Of a DNA stretch of 64,000 nucleotides, positions 17,512-26,383 are shown piece after piece. The position numbers and the translations under genes were made by a program. Position 1 is the stretch's first letter; each line of letters opens with the position of its first letter. The DNA lies in the IMG/VR virus record IMGVR_UViG_3300034072_001378, positions 1-64,000 of that record, one strand, 5' to 3'. Origin of the DNA: a virus. The notes below the pieces were generated by a model, which had not been told where the DNA came from, ran no database searches, and saw only the letters and a program-made list of their open reading frames with translations.

Positions 17512-18249
17512 ATGGAAGAATTTATTGAATATTTAACTACTAATTTAAGTGGATTTAGAATCAATATCGGAAAATATAAAATAGATATGAAAGGTAATGA
17601 TATTATATTAACAACGTATACTCAAGATGAATTAAGAGATTATAAAGAAAGAGATATAAAAAGAGCGGAATATATATCTAAACATATTGGTAGAAATGTA
17701 GATTATATTGGAAGAGGTTCGTCAGGGTTCTGGAGTACACCAGTAATCTATAAAATATCTATAACAGAAACAGTTAATAATATTCCGTTGCGAAATTATA
17801 AAATATTAAGTAATGACCAAGTTGAACAAGGTGATTTCTATGAAGAAGAATATATTATTATAGAAATAATAAATCAATTGAGAAGCGGAAATGACATTAA
17901 ATATTTCACACTAAGAGATAAAATACTATATTACAATGAAACACCTGTGCTAATTGTAAATTGCCTAAAAGAAACAACATATTATACTTCGAGAAGTGGA
18001 GAAGAATTGGGTTATCCAGGATATGAATATAACTTTCACATCATCAATGAAGAATTATACAAAGGATATTTATATTCACCTGTTTCTATGATTCAGAAAA
18101 GTTTTAATGATACTTATAAAAATTTAGAATTAATATATGGTTCTGTTTCAAGTGAAAATTTTAATTGGATAGTAAAAAACACAAAAACAGGTGAAAAGAA
18201 ACATTTTAAATCTTGGTTTTATGAAAAAGATAATTATGATAAAAGATAA
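17512..18249 (+). CDS. Unrecognised 245-residue protein
   Basis: Mixed alpha/beta protein with a central YIGRGSSGFWS loop near 62-72. No domain recognised. Second gene of the 17240 operon. Confidence 0.7.
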   Translation: MEEFIEYLTTNLSGFRINIGKYKIDMKGNDIILTTYTQDELRDYKERDIKRAEYISKHIGRNVDYIGRGSSGFWSTPVIYKISITETVNNIPLRNYKILSNDQVEQGDFYEEEYIIIEIINQLRSGNDIKYFTLRDKILYYNETPVLIVNCLKETTYYTSRSGEELGYPGYEYNFHIINEELYKGYLYSPVSMIQKSFNDTYKNLELIYGSVSSENFNWIVKNTKTGEKKHFKSWFYEKDNYDKR

Positions 18250-18307
18250 ATTAGCTATTTTATTAATGCAGATTGGAGCAAAACTTTATTTTAATAATAT
18301 AAAATAG
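18236..18307 (+). CDS. Possible 23-residue mini-ORF
   Basis: Starts inside the end of the 17512 gene and contains a short hydrophobic helix. No strong ribosome site. The rest of the gap to 18393 is AT-rich with nothing else visible. Confidence 0.25.
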   Translation: MIKDKLAILLMQIGAKLYFNNIK

Positions 18308-18393
18308 ATTTTTATTCAATAAACAAAAAGTCTAAATTTTAAGCATATTTTAAAATAAAAATTGTTATAACATATAAAGTAAGGGGAGAGAAT

Positions 18394-19308
18394 ATGAGAA
18401 GAAATCAAAAAACAAAATTTTTTAATAACTTTTTTGTTTTTAATAAAAAAAGAGAAGTGAGTGATGAGTATATTGGTTCGGGGCAAAATATAAGTTCCGA
18501 TACAGGGACAGTTGTTTTTAAAAAAGAGGTTGTTTCTGAAACAGAGTTATATTCAATGTTTAATTCTTTAAAATATAATATAATAGAGAGATATAAACAT
18601 TTAAATAATACTACTTCTGTTTATTCTTCATTTTCTTCTTTAGTTGATGATTTTGAACAAATTTTTTTAAAATTACAAACAAATGATGTGATTTCTGATA
18701 AACACATAAACTATTCAAAATCTGAAAAAATTAAATCAATTCAAGAAAAAACAACAGCTTCTACACAAAAAACAAAATCTAAAGATGTAGGTGCTAAAGC
18801 TGGAAAATCTTGTAAATCATCTGAAGTTATTTTTGAAGTAAAACCAAATAATTTATCTGGTATAAATTTCATAGATAAAAATATTAAAGATTACCAGTTT
18901 GACTTTGTTAAAATTTCGGGTGAAAAAGAAAATGCAAGTTTAGTTTATAGGAAAGAATGGGAAGGGGAGTGTTTATCGTTAGAATACACTAACAATGAGT
19001 ATATATTAAAAAGTTTCTACAATATAGTAGAAATATCTAAAGATAAAGACAAATTATTAAGAAATTTTTATAAAAATTTAAAAACAATGAATACTTTTGA
19101 TAAAGTTGAAAATATTAGTGGAAGAACACAAACAGTAAAATGCTATGATAGGAGAGCTATCAAATTTAATGATATATATACTTGGTTTTCATTTTATGAA
19201 GGTTCTCCTATTTCAACTTGTTGTAGTTGTGGTGTGTCAAGTGAAACCTATGACTTTGACGGACATGATAATGAACTTTGTTGTTACTGTGGAAATGTAA
19301 AATACTAA
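18394..19308 (+). CDS. 304-residue protein with C-terminal zinc ribbon, possible recent insert
   Basis: Strong ribosome site (AAGGGGAGAG). Residues 100-145 are a serine/threonine/lysine-rich linker. The C-terminus has C-C-x-C ... C-C-x-C (TCCSCGV and LCCYCGN), a zinc ribbon. The gene sits alone between an unusual 144-base AT-rich leader and an A17 tract, lacks the standard middle promoter, and its composition is less uniform than its neighbours. This suggests a later acquisition. Function unknown. Confidence 0.75.
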   Translation: MRRNQKTKFFNNFFVFNKKREVSDEYIGSGQNISSDTGTVVFKKEVVSETELYSMFNSLKYNIIERYKHLNNTTSVYSSFSSLVDDFEQIFLKLQTNDVISDKHINYSKSEKIKSIQEKTTASTQKTKSKDVGAKAGKSCKSSEVIFEVKPNNLSGINFIDKNIKDYQFDFVKISGEKENASLVYRKEWEGECLSLEYTNNEYILKSFYNIVEISKDKDKLLRNFYKNLKTMNTFDKVENISGRTQTVKCYDRRAIKFNDIYTWFSFYEGSPISTCCSCGVSSETYDFDGHDNELCCYCGNVKY

Positions 19309-19323
19309 AAAAAAAAAAAAAAA
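19307..19323 (+). repeat. A17 homopolymer after the zinc-ribbon gene
   Basis: Seventeen consecutive A bases beginning inside the stop codon of the 18394 gene. This is the longest homopolymer noticed in the window. Confidence 0.9.
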
Positions 19324-19341
19324 TAGAAAACAGAGGTTAAT

Positions 19342-20106
19342 ATGAAAATTAAACAACTAGGAAACGGTGGAGCATTTGATTATGATAAAACAAATAGTTC
19401 ATTTTTAATAGATATAGGAACCGAAGAAAAACGTTCTTTAATTCTTTTTGATTGTGGCTATAATGTTTTTTCTAAATTAAGAGAATTAGAAAAAGAAGAT
19501 AAAGATATTATTAAAGATATCGATTTAATTTGGATTTCTCATTTAGATGATGACCATATTGGTAGTTTAAAAACTTTAATTTATTATCGGTATTACATTC
19601 TTGGTAAAGAAACTATTATAATTAGAAACTCATTAGAATCAGAATTGAAAAATTTTTTATCTGATATGAATCAGACAATGAAATTTGGAAAATTTATTGA
19701 AACGAATATATTATATATTGTTGATAAATCATTTATTAATATTAAAAATAAAACTTTTGTTTTAAATCAAATAGAAACATTTCACCATTTAGATTGTTAT
19801 GGTTTATGTGTTAAAGAAATAAATAATGAAACAAATGAATATACTTCAATTTTATATATTTCTGGTGATACAAAGGTTTGTTCAGGCACAATAGAAGCAC
19901 TAAATGACATTGTTCAGAGTATTGGAACATTAAAAAATTATAAGATATATCACGATTATTCAAATTGGAATTCATATGAAAATAATGTTCATACTTGTGA
20001 ATATGATTTTAATAAGTACTATTTACAAAATGACACATTTAAAGATTTAGAAATAACAAAATATCATAATAATGCCGAATTTGATGAAAATTGGGTAGAA
20101 ATTTAA
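19342..20106 (+). CDS. Metallo-beta-lactamase-fold hydrolase
   Basis: 254 residues. Metal motif H67-L-D-D-D-H72, the H-x-D-x-D-H variant seen in ComEC-like members of the superfamily, followed by HH at 148-149 and S-G-D-T (174-177) as later ligands. The opening L-G-N-G-G-A-F-D also fits the fold. Phage proteins of this fold and size include Apyc1, which cleaves cyclic nucleotide alarm signals. The anti-CBASS protein Acb2 is encoded 11 kb away, so an anti-defence role is a reasonable guess, not shown by the sequence. Preceded by an AGAGG ribosome site. Confidence 0.8.
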   Translation: MKIKQLGNGGAFDYDKTNSSFLIDIGTEEKRSLILFDCGYNVFSKLRELEKEDKDIIKDIDLIWISHLDDDHIGSLKTLIYYRYYILGKETIIIRNSLESELKNFLSDMNQTMKFGKFIETNILYIVDKSFINIKNKTFVLNQIETFHHLDCYGLCVKEINNETNEYTSILYISGDTKVCSGTIEALNDIVQSIGTLKNYKIYHDYSNWNSYENNVHTCEYDFNKYYLQNDTFKDLEITKYHNNAEFDENWVEI

Positions 20107-20135
20107 TTTTGCTTTAATATTCTTTAGTATATAAT
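20107..20135 (+). promoter_or_regulatory. Middle-type promoter with best MotA-box match
   Basis: TTTTGCTTTAA block, then TATAAT after 13 further bases. TTTGCTTTA matches the T4 MotA box consensus directly. Drives the 20156 gene. Confidence 0.8.
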
Positions 20136-20155
20136 AATATAAAAAAGGAATAATT

Positions 20156-20584
20156 GTGAAAACAAAAATTAAATTAGATAAGTACAACACTGCACTATTA
20201 ATGTGTATTAAGGGACATAAAATAAAATTTAAAAATGAATATGATATAAATTATGAATTTAAAAATGATGAAAAAGTATTAAATTCTTGTAGATCATTAG
20301 CTTATACATATTTAGATGGTAGATTATTACCATTGGAAAGTTTTAGAATAGAATATATCAATAAAGCTTTACTTGATATTTTTGAAGTTGTGTGCCCTCA
20401 CAAATTTAAAGAATTAATTCATGAAATCGTATACATCAAAACTGCTTATAAAAATAGAAGCAATAAAGAAATTTTATTTTTGCAATTATATGGCTATTTA
20501 CAAGCTTTAACTATGTTTGATGAAAATGGTGAAGATATTTTTGAATTAGATTATGAATTATTAAAGGAAACAAATGCTAAGTAA
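20156..20584 (+). CDS. Unrecognised 142-residue protein (GTG start)
   Basis: GTG at 20156 lies seven bases after AAAAAAGGA and no ATG alternative fits. Mostly helical. Not recognised. Overlaps the next gene by 11 bases. Confidence 0.65.
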   Translation: MKTKIKLDKYNTALLMCIKGHKIKFKNEYDINYEFKNDEKVLNSCRSLAYTYLDGRLLPLESFRIEYINKALLDIFEVVCPHKFKELIHEIVYIKTAYKNRSNKEILFLQLYGYLQALTMFDENGEDIFELDYELLKETNAK

Positions 20585-20930
20585 TGGATTTTTATTACAT
20601 ATTGAAAGATTATCTAGAATTTTAAATTCAAAATTACCACAATATTCAAGAATATCTTGTGTTTTTAAAGAGTTTAACAACTTTGGTGTTAATCAAGTAG
20701 ATTTATACGCGAAATATGGTTTTTCAAATTATGAAATTTCGATTTGGATTGGAGATTCAGAATATTTTGAATATGATGATAGAGATAAAGTACCCTTTCA
20801 TTTTGATGTTAGAGTTGAATCAGAATCGGAAAGAGGTATATGTTGTGAATACGAATTTGAACACACTCAAAATTTTGAAGAAACAATTGATAAAGCAATA
20901 CAATGGATTGAAAATGAATTAAAGGATTAA
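20574..20930 (+). CDS. Unrecognised 118-residue protein
   Basis: Acidic middle (WIGDSEYFEYDDRDK) and a helical C-terminus ending AIQWIENELKD. No family recognised. Confidence 0.65.
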   Translation: MLSNGFLLHIERLSRILNSKLPQYSRISCVFKEFNNFGVNQVDLYAKYGFSNYEISIWIGDSEYFEYDDRDKVPFHFDVRVESESERGICCEYEFEHTQNFEETIDKAIQWIENELKD

Positions 20931-20931
20931 A

Positions 20932-21054
20932 ATGAAATCAATTAAAGAATTACTTAATATTGAAGATTCTGAAGATGCGCTAATACTAGTTTTACCAATT
21001 ATATTTTCTTTATGCGTTATTTTGGCAACAACAGTATTAATATTAACAAAATAA
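20932..21054 (+). CDS. Single-pass membrane mini-protein, 40 residues
   Basis: Polar first 15 residues then one hydrophobic helix to the C-terminus (LVLPIIFSLCVILATT). Ribosome site AAAGGATTAAA. Tail-anchored in the inner membrane if expressed. Confidence 0.5.
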   Translation: MKSIKELLNIEDSEDALILVLPIIFSLCVILATTVLILTK

Positions 21055-21063
21055 GGAATTAAA

Positions 21064-21471
21064 ATGAATGTGAAAGATATACTATGGTTAGATATTTTTA
21101 ATAGATTAAAATTGTTACCAAAAGAATTCGAAAGCGAATTAAAAGAAAAAATTAAAGCACTAGTTCAACTTGAAAGAAAAGATGTAAAAAATAAACAATT
21201 GGTATTAGTTACAGCGCGTAATGTGAGAGCTGGAGACTTAATATTCGATTTTCAGAAAAAGACGGTTCAAAAAATTCATTATGCTGAATATAGAAGAAAA
21301 TGCCAATTTGGTATTGATAAAGATAATAATGAAATGTTATTTTCATATTCTGAAGATGAACCTTGTGATTATTTTGATGAATTTGATGAAGTAATGATAT
21401 TATTGGATATAGCAGAAGTTGATTCTATTAATAATAGAGATTTACTAGAACTATATGATGAAGACTATTAA
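21064..21471 (+). CDS. Unrecognised 135-residue protein
   Basis: Charged helical N-terminal half and an ARNVRAGDLIFD strand pair near residue 51, like an SH3 or KOW-type barrel start. Acidic C-terminus. No clear family. A 64-base gap with no convincing gene follows. Confidence 0.65.
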   Translation: MNVKDILWLDIFNRLKLLPKEFESELKEKIKALVQLERKDVKNKQLVLVTARNVRAGDLIFDFQKKTVQKIHYAEYRRKCQFGIDKDNNEMLFSYSEDEPCDYFDEFDEVMILLDIAEVDSINNRDLLELYDEDY

Positions 21472-21535
21472 TGCTAAGTAAAATAACTTTAAAAAAGATG
21501 TTGAATTACTAAAAATAAAGATTAAAAGGGTTAAA

Positions 21536-21874
21536 ATGAAATTGCTTATAATATTTAATAAAGATATAGAAATATCTCCTGAAAAAATATGTATTCATAC
21601 CGGGCATAGTTCGAGACATATTTCAGTTAAATTAACCAATAATCCGCTAAATTGGCAATTTTATAATTTGTGGAAGAGAAATGACTATAAAACAGTTCTT
21701 TTAAAAGACAAAATTACTGATTCTTTAAAAACAAAAATTAATAATCATATAAATTACGAAATTTATGATGCTGGTTTAGATGGTGTTTTTGAAAAAGGGA
21801 TAGTTCTTGGTTATGCTGTATTAGTTCCAAAAGATGACGAAACATTTAAAAGATTAAGAACTTTAAAATTTTAA
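21536..21874 (+). CDS. Peptidyl-tRNA hydrolase 2-like protein
   Basis: 112 residues, the size of PTH2. The K-I-C-I-H-T-G-H-S-S segment aligns with the family's G-K-x-x-x-Q-x-x-H-A helix. A W-K-R-N-D-Y-K-T-V-L-L-K segment follows, and Y-D-A-G-L-D ... A-V-L-V-P-K-D matches the D-A-G-x-T ... G-P end. The usual catalytic lysine/aspartate pattern is only partly kept. Role in the phage unknown. Confidence 0.55.
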   Translation: MKLLIIFNKDIEISPEKICIHTGHSSRHISVKLTNNPLNWQFYNLWKRNDYKTVLLKDKITDSLKTKINNHINYEIYDAGLDGVFEKGIVLGYAVLVPKDDETFKRLRTLKF

Positions 21875-21903
21875 TTTAGCTTTAATATTCTTTTGTATAT
21901 AAT
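21875..21903 (+). promoter_or_regulatory. Middle-type promoter
   Basis: TTTAGC, 17 bases, TATAAT, directly after the PTH2-like gene. Confidence 0.8.
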
Positions 21904-21931
21904 TATAATATATAAAATTAAAGGATATAAA

Positions 21932-22282
21932 ATGCAAAAACAAAAATATACAGCAGGTGACTGGGTTAAAGATAGAAGATATCCTAATCACGATTGGATT
22001 CAATTAGGTGAAGCAGTAGAAACAACAATGGGTGCTATTGTTTATGATATTGGTGGTGATAGATGTTTTTGGCAAAGTGATATTGGCGAAAAATGGGAGC
22101 CTAAAGTAAATGAATGGTGTTGGATGTTTTTTGTTGGATTTGTAAAAATTATAGAGTTATCAAAGGAGAATGATGAATTTTCTTATGTTACTGTTAATTC
22201 TAATGAAGTTAAAACAAGCGTATTAAGTTTTAAAACACTTCAACCATTTATTGGAAAATTACCAACTTTTATTGGAGAATAA
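21932..22282 (+). CDS. Unrecognised 116-residue protein
   Basis: Start at ATG 21932 after AAAGGATATAAA. An earlier in-frame ATG lies in the promoter. Tryptophan-rich (WVKD, CFWQSD, EWCWMFFVGFVK). Similar small phage proteins exist without known function. Confidence 0.7.
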   Translation: MQKQKYTAGDWVKDRRYPNHDWIQLGEAVETTMGAIVYDIGGDRCFWQSDIGEKWEPKVNEWCWMFFVGFVKIIELSKENDEFSYVTVNSNEVKTSVLSFKTLQPFIGKLPTFIGE

Positions 22283-22284
22283 TT

Positions 22285-22560
22285 ATGTATGATATTAATA
22301 AATTACTAAAAATAGAACCAAAAGATATTGATGAAATTATTAAAAATTGGTTCAAGTACAAAAATTATTTAATTTGGGAAGTAACTTATTATTATGATAG
22401 GTCTGCTGAAGATGCATTAGCTGAATTAAATATTTTAAAGAAATGTTTAGTACAAAATAAAGATAAAATTAAAAATCCAACAGATGACAATTATAAAGAT
22501 TTCAATATCTTTAATGAGATAGATATAGCAATTGAGTATTTAAAACAATTGAGTATTTAA
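22285..22560 (+). CDS. Unrecognised 91-residue protein
   Basis: Helical, aromatic-rich. Its last codons consist of a 17-base tandem duplication (22529-22562). Confidence 0.65.
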   Translation: MYDINKLLKIEPKDIDEIIKNWFKYKNYLIWEVTYYYDRSAEDALAELNILKKCLVQNKDKIKNPTDDNYKDFNIFNEIDIAIEYLKQLSI

Positions 22561-22562
22561 AA
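22529..22562 (+). repeat. 17-bp tandem duplication
   Basis: CAATTGAGTATTTAAAA occurs twice in direct succession. The second copy supplies the stop codon of the 22285 gene. Confidence 0.9.
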
Positions 22563-22566
22563 CAAT

Positions 22567-23064
22567 ATGAGAAAACAAATGAAATACAAAGAAATACTAC
22601 AAAAATATAGAAATGAATTAGATGAAGAAAGTATTAAGCACTTGGAAAATTCATCAAATTTAAAATTAACATGGGAAGACTTAAAATTCTGGTATAATAA
22701 TTTGTATATTTTTGATTTATGGTATAATCTGAAAAATGGAATTAAAAATCTTTGGAAGTACAGAAATATTATTTGGAAAGATAGATGGTATGATTATTCT
22801 TATATTATAGAACTACTAAAATTCAAATTAAAAGATAATATCAAAAATTGGGATAATGCACATTATATTGGTTCAGATTTTACTAAAAAGAGAATGATGG
22901 TTCTATATAATAGATTAGAAGAATTTGATATGAATTTAGAAAATTTACAAGAGTTATATTATACTAAAAAGATTTCAAAATTGAAATATAGCGAATTAAA
23001 AAGAGAATTAATTATGAAAACCTGGTATTCTTTAGGTCGAAATATACAAAAATTTTGGGATTAA
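22567..23064 (+). CDS. Tryptophan-rich 165-residue protein
   Basis: Contains repeated W-x-Y/W-x-R patterns (FDLWYNLKNGIKNLWKYRN, WKDRWYDYSY). I recognise this style from T4-like phages but know no function. No clear ribosome site. ATG 22579 is an alternative start. Confidence 0.65.
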   Translation: MRKQMKYKEILQKYRNELDEESIKHLENSSNLKLTWEDLKFWYNNLYIFDLWYNLKNGIKNLWKYRNIIWKDRWYDYSYIIELLKFKLKDNIKNWDNAHYIGSDFTKKRMMVLYNRLEEFDMNLENLQELYYTKKISKLKYSELKRELIMKTWYSLGRNIQKFWD

Positions 23065-23093
23065 TTAAACTTTAATATTAGTTTGTATATAAT
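23065..23093 (+). promoter_or_regulatory. Middle-type promoter
   Basis: TTAAAC, 17 bases, TATAAT with GTTTGTA before it, directly after the previous stop. Confidence 0.8.
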
Positions 23094-23120
23094 AAATTTA
23101 TATAAATTAAAGGATATTAA

Positions 23121-23303
23121 ATGATTCATAAAGCAAAGATTACAAAAATATTATCAGCACCATTAACTAAACACAAAATGTGGTTTATTGATGTAGAATG
23201 TGAATTTAATGGTAAAACATTTAAGAGAACTTTTGTTGAAAATACTAAACTTGAAGTGATTCAGAAAAGTAAGGTTGGTAATTTTTACTGTTTTGATTTT
23301 TAG
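23121..23303 (+). CDS. Unrecognised 60-residue protein
   Basis: Beta-rich small basic protein with a good ribosome site (AAAGGATATTAA). No motif. Confidence 0.65.
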   Translation: MIHKAKITKILSAPLTKHKMWFIDVECEFNGKTFKRTFVENTKLEVIQKSKVGNFYCFDF

Positions 23304-23322
23304 TTGTAAAAGGAAAAATAAA

Positions 23323-23496
23323 ATGGGAACTATTTTACGAAATAATTTAGTAAATCCATATTCACAACCAATAGTTAAACAATCATATTGTGATAAACAG
23401 TTTGTTGTAGTTAAAGAAATAAAAATTATCAAATATTCTTTAATTGCTGTTAAATATATTGATAGTTTTAAAATGAATAGGTTAAAGGAAAAATAA
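23323..23496 (+). CDS. Unrecognised 57-residue protein
   Basis: Start chosen at ATG 23323 after AAAAGGAAAAATAAA. Upstream in-frame codons overlap the previous gene. Basic, no motif. Confidence 0.6.
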   Translation: MGTILRNNLVNPYSQPIVKQSYCDKQFVVVKEIKIIKYSLIAVKYIDSFKMNRLKEK

Positions 23497-23497
23497 A

Positions 23498-23863
23498 ATG
23501 GAAATTTTGCATAGAGCACAAAGTATTTATTCAGGTGAATATTTTGTAAGTACAGATATTAAATTTGAACAAGATTTAATGTATTTAAGAGTTAATGGTA
23601 AATGGAGAGAATGCGACAAATCAACGAGAGCAATTCATTTTGAAAATATGATTGATAGCCAAGGAAATAAAATATTTGCTGCCGTAAATAAAGATTTTAA
23701 AAATGGTGATAGATTAATAGAAAATGGAAGATATGAAGATGCTTTTAATGTTGTTTACGAACCATATTTTGATTCAAATAGCTTCAGCATAAAAGATTTA
23801 CCTTTAAGTTCTGATATGACATATAAATTAAATAGATATAAAATAATCGGAGTTCAAAAATGA
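23498..23863 (+). CDS. Unrecognised 121-residue protein
   Basis: Contains a RVNGKWRECDKST segment followed by an F-E-N-M-I-D turn, faintly like YopX-type phage proteins, but not enough for an assignment. ATGA overlap with the next gene. Confidence 0.65.
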   Translation: MEILHRAQSIYSGEYFVSTDIKFEQDLMYLRVNGKWRECDKSTRAIHFENMIDSQGNKIFAAVNKDFKNGDRLIENGRYEDAFNVVYEPYFDSNSFSIKDLPLSSDMTYKLNRYKIIGVQK

Positions 23864-24102
23864 GTTTTCATTCAAGTATTGGAAAAACTATACAAGAATG
23901 TGAAAATATATTTAAAGTTGGCGTTCAAAAATTTCCAACAAAATATATTTTATCTCTTTATAGAAGAAGCAATGATCACATGATTTTATTTATGTATAAT
24001 GGATATAATACAAATAATGAATTTGAAAAATTGTCAAAATTTAATACAGAATTAAAGAAAATCTTGAATACAAGAGAACACATTAAAAGGAAAAATAAAT
24101 GA
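23860..24102 (+). CDS. Unrecognised 80-residue basic protein
   Basis: Overlaps both neighbours by four bases, so translationally coupled to the metallophosphatase gene. No motif. Confidence 0.65.
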   Translation: MSFHSSIGKTIQECENIFKVGVQKFPTKYILSLYRRSNDHMILFMYNGYNTNNEFEKLSKFNTELKKILNTREHIKRKNK

Positions 24103-24629
24103 ATTACTTTAGCAGTGATTTTCATCTTGGGCACAAAGTGATTACTAAGTACCGACCGCAATTTAAAACAATTAAAGAGCACGATAATGCTATTTTTGCG
24201 GAAGCAGAAAAATTAACAAAAAGAGATATTTTGTTTATCCTTGGGGATTTTTTATTTGATTGTGATAATTTTGAAAATTATTTAATTAGAATTTCAAAAT
24301 TAAAGTGCAGAATTAAATTGGTTATGGGTAATCATGATTCTTTAAAATTGTATACGCAACAGATTGCAAAAAATATTGAAATTCAATTACCTTTATTTTC
24401 GTACAAAAATTTTTGGGTTAGTCATTGCCCGGTACATCCCGATGAACTAAGAGGTAGAATTGCTAACATTCACGGACACCTGCACAACGCAACATTGGAT
24501 GACAATAGATATTATGATGTTGGTTTAGACAAAAATAATTTCAAATTTATTAACTGGGAAGAAATAAAGGAAGTCTTTAAAAATAGAGGGTTAGACATAA
24601 ATAAAAAGAATAATTTTTTAGAAATGTAA
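24099..24629 (+). CDS. Calcineurin-like metallophosphoesterase
   Basis: 176 residues, with the complete set of metal motifs: D-F-H-L-G-H (7-12), G-D-F (near 49), G-N-H-D (near 76), S-H-C-P and H-G-H-L-H. Small single-domain phosphoesterase as found in many phages and bacteria. Substrate not predictable from the sequence. Distinct from gp47. Confidence 0.9.
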   Translation: MNYFSSDFHLGHKVITKYRPQFKTIKEHDNAIFAEAEKLTKRDILFILGDFLFDCDNFENYLIRISKLKCRIKLVMGNHDSLKLYTQQIAKNIEIQLPLFSYKNFWVSHCPVHPDELRGRIANIHGHLHNATLDDNRYYDVGLDKNNFKFINWEEIKEVFKNRGLDINKKNNFLEM

Positions 24630-24636
24630 ATTTTAA

Positions 24637-24665
24637 TTTAACTTTAATATTATTTAGTATATAAT
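24637..24665 (+). promoter_or_regulatory. Middle-type promoter
   Basis: TTTAAC, 17 bases, TATAAT preceded by TTAGTA. Confidence 0.8.
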
Positions 24666-24693
24666 TAAATACACAAAACTAAAAGGATTTAAA

Positions 24694-25029
24694 ATGAAAC
24701 TTTTACTAATGCTAGTATTTACTATATCATTAAATGCAGCAACACAATACAAATCACCGGCATATGAAGTAAGTGCAGAACTATATTGTTCATCAATTGA
24801 TGGCACTAATATTATCACAAAACAAAAAGGTGATATACTTTTATCTGATTATGCTTCATATTATTGTTCATATAATAAAGATTCTATGAATGAGATTATG
24901 TCAAAAGTTTCCGATGAATATAAAAGTCCATTAGAAACATTATTAGTAGTTCTTGGAATTATTATATTAAGTATTGCTTTAACACCTGTATTATTACTGG
25001 GTATTATTACTTTATTTAGAAAGATTTAA
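24694..25029 (+). CDS. Exported protein with C-terminal membrane helix
   Basis: Signal peptide over residues 1-16 (LLLMLVFTISLNAA), a periplasmic part with C32 and C53, and a transmembrane helix near 83-106. Topology would place about 65 residues in the periplasm. Role unknown, exclusion or envelope function possible. Confidence 0.65.
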   Translation: MKLLLMLVFTISLNAATQYKSPAYEVSAELYCSSIDGTNIITKQKGDILLSDYASYYCSYNKDSMNEIMSKVSDEYKSPLETLLVVLGIIILSIALTPVLLLGIITLFRKI

Positions 25030-25031
25030 AA

Positions 25032-25256
25032 ATGAAAACTATTATGTTATACGATGGCCAAATGGCAAATAAAATAACTGAAACTGCAAAACAGATAATA
25101 AAAGAACAAGAAAAATTTATGATTGCTTTATGTAATCCCGGTGAAGAAATTTTAGAATTTGTTCATTCATATGATGTAAAATACCCTATTTTACAAGAAG
25201 TGTCACAACACAAACAAAAGGGTTGGTACCGAAAATTTGAGAAAAGAAAATGGTAA
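25032..25256 (+). CDS. Unrecognised 74-residue protein
   Basis: Soluble, basic C-terminus. Overlaps the NYN gene by seven bases. Confidence 0.65.
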   Translation: MKTIMLYDGQMANKITETAKQIIKEQEKFMIALCNPGEEILEFVHSYDVKYPILQEVSQHKQKGWYRKFEKRKW

Positions 25257-26383
25257 AAGAACAAATACAAATAACAAAAGAAATTAAACACGATTTATTT
25301 CAATTGTTTGTACAAAATATAATATGTTTTGATTTTAGTAATTATTTAATTTACACAAATATCACCAAGAAGAACGTAAACAAAAATATTGGATTAAACT
25401 TAGATTATCGTAATAATTCAATAAAGTACTATTCAACAGAAAGATCAAAGTACCAAAACAAAGAGTTATCTAAAACATATGTTAAACAAATATTAGCAGT
25501 ACTATTTTTAGTTAATAAAGAAAGTACTTTAAAGATTTTAGATTTATATAATTTAAAAGAAAATGATCTTTCTAGATTAACTTCATTTGAAGAATATTTA
25601 GAAAAATCTGATTTTGCGCCATTTGTAGAAAAAGCAAAAACATTAAATCAATATAGAAAAATAAAAACAAAAGAAATTGTTAAAGAAACGCATAAAAGTA
25701 TCAAAAATAAAGATAAAATCAAATACGAAATACATAATAGGGTTAAAGAAAAAACTAAGCACATAAACTCAAAAGATAAAAGAACAAAAAGAGAAGAAAT
25801 ATTTAATTTCAGTTCTGGTTTTAATGCTATTGCCGATTTATTTGGAGTTCAAAAAGAGTTTACGGACAATATAGAAAGTGTTACAAATTTAGATTGTGCA
25901 TATTTTAAACCAAAGATTAAAAATCAGAAATCTTTAAAAAATGAAAAACAAAAAGAAATACACTCTTTGGTTCTTTGGGATATAGAGAATATAAATTTTT
26001 ATGATGATTTTTCTATTATAAGCAGATTTGTAAAAGATCAAAACCAAATAAAAATAGTTTCTTTTTCTAGTGGTTATAAGGATTGTCACTCAAATATTGA
26101 TTTTGAATTAAATAAATTAAAGAAAAGAAATTGGATTATTAAAGAAGTTAAAAATTCTGAAAATTCAGCAGACAAAGAATTATTAAATTCATATTTTAAA
26201 TATAATCAAAAGATTAAAGAACTAATAATTATTAGTTCTGATTCAGATTTTGAACCAATTTTGACTGATGCAAAATATAAAAATATAAATGTAACACTTA
26301 TATATAGAGAAATGAATCAAAAGAATAGATGGTTTTTAAAAGCAGATAAAATCATCGAATTAAATAAATTAAAAGGAGAATAA
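25250..26383 (+). CDS. NYN-domain (PIN-like) ribonuclease
   Basis: 377 residues. The C-terminal 140 residues form a NYN domain: W-D-I-E-N-I-N near 243-249, SADKELLNSYFKY, and I-S-S-D-S-D-F-E-P, the acidic clusters that bind metal in LabA/MARF1-type nucleases. The N-terminal 230 residues are lysine-rich and unrecognised, perhaps RNA binding. A role in host or phage RNA turnover is an inference. Confidence 0.8.
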   Translation: MVKEQIQITKEIKHDLFQLFVQNIICFDFSNYLIYTNITKKNVNKNIGLNLDYRNNSIKYYSTERSKYQNKELSKTYVKQILAVLFLVNKESTLKILDLYNLKENDLSRLTSFEEYLEKSDFAPFVEKAKTLNQYRKIKTKEIVKETHKSIKNKDKIKYEIHNRVKEKTKHINSKDKRTKREEIFNFSSGFNAIADLFGVQKEFTDNIESVTNLDCAYFKPKIKNQKSLKNEKQKEIHSLVLWDIENINFYDDFSIISRFVKDQNQIKIVSFSSGYKDCHSNIDFELNKLKKRNWIIKEVKNSENSADKELLNSYFKYNQKIKELIIISSDSDFEPILTDAKYKNINVTLIYREMNQKNRWFLKADKIIELNKLKGE

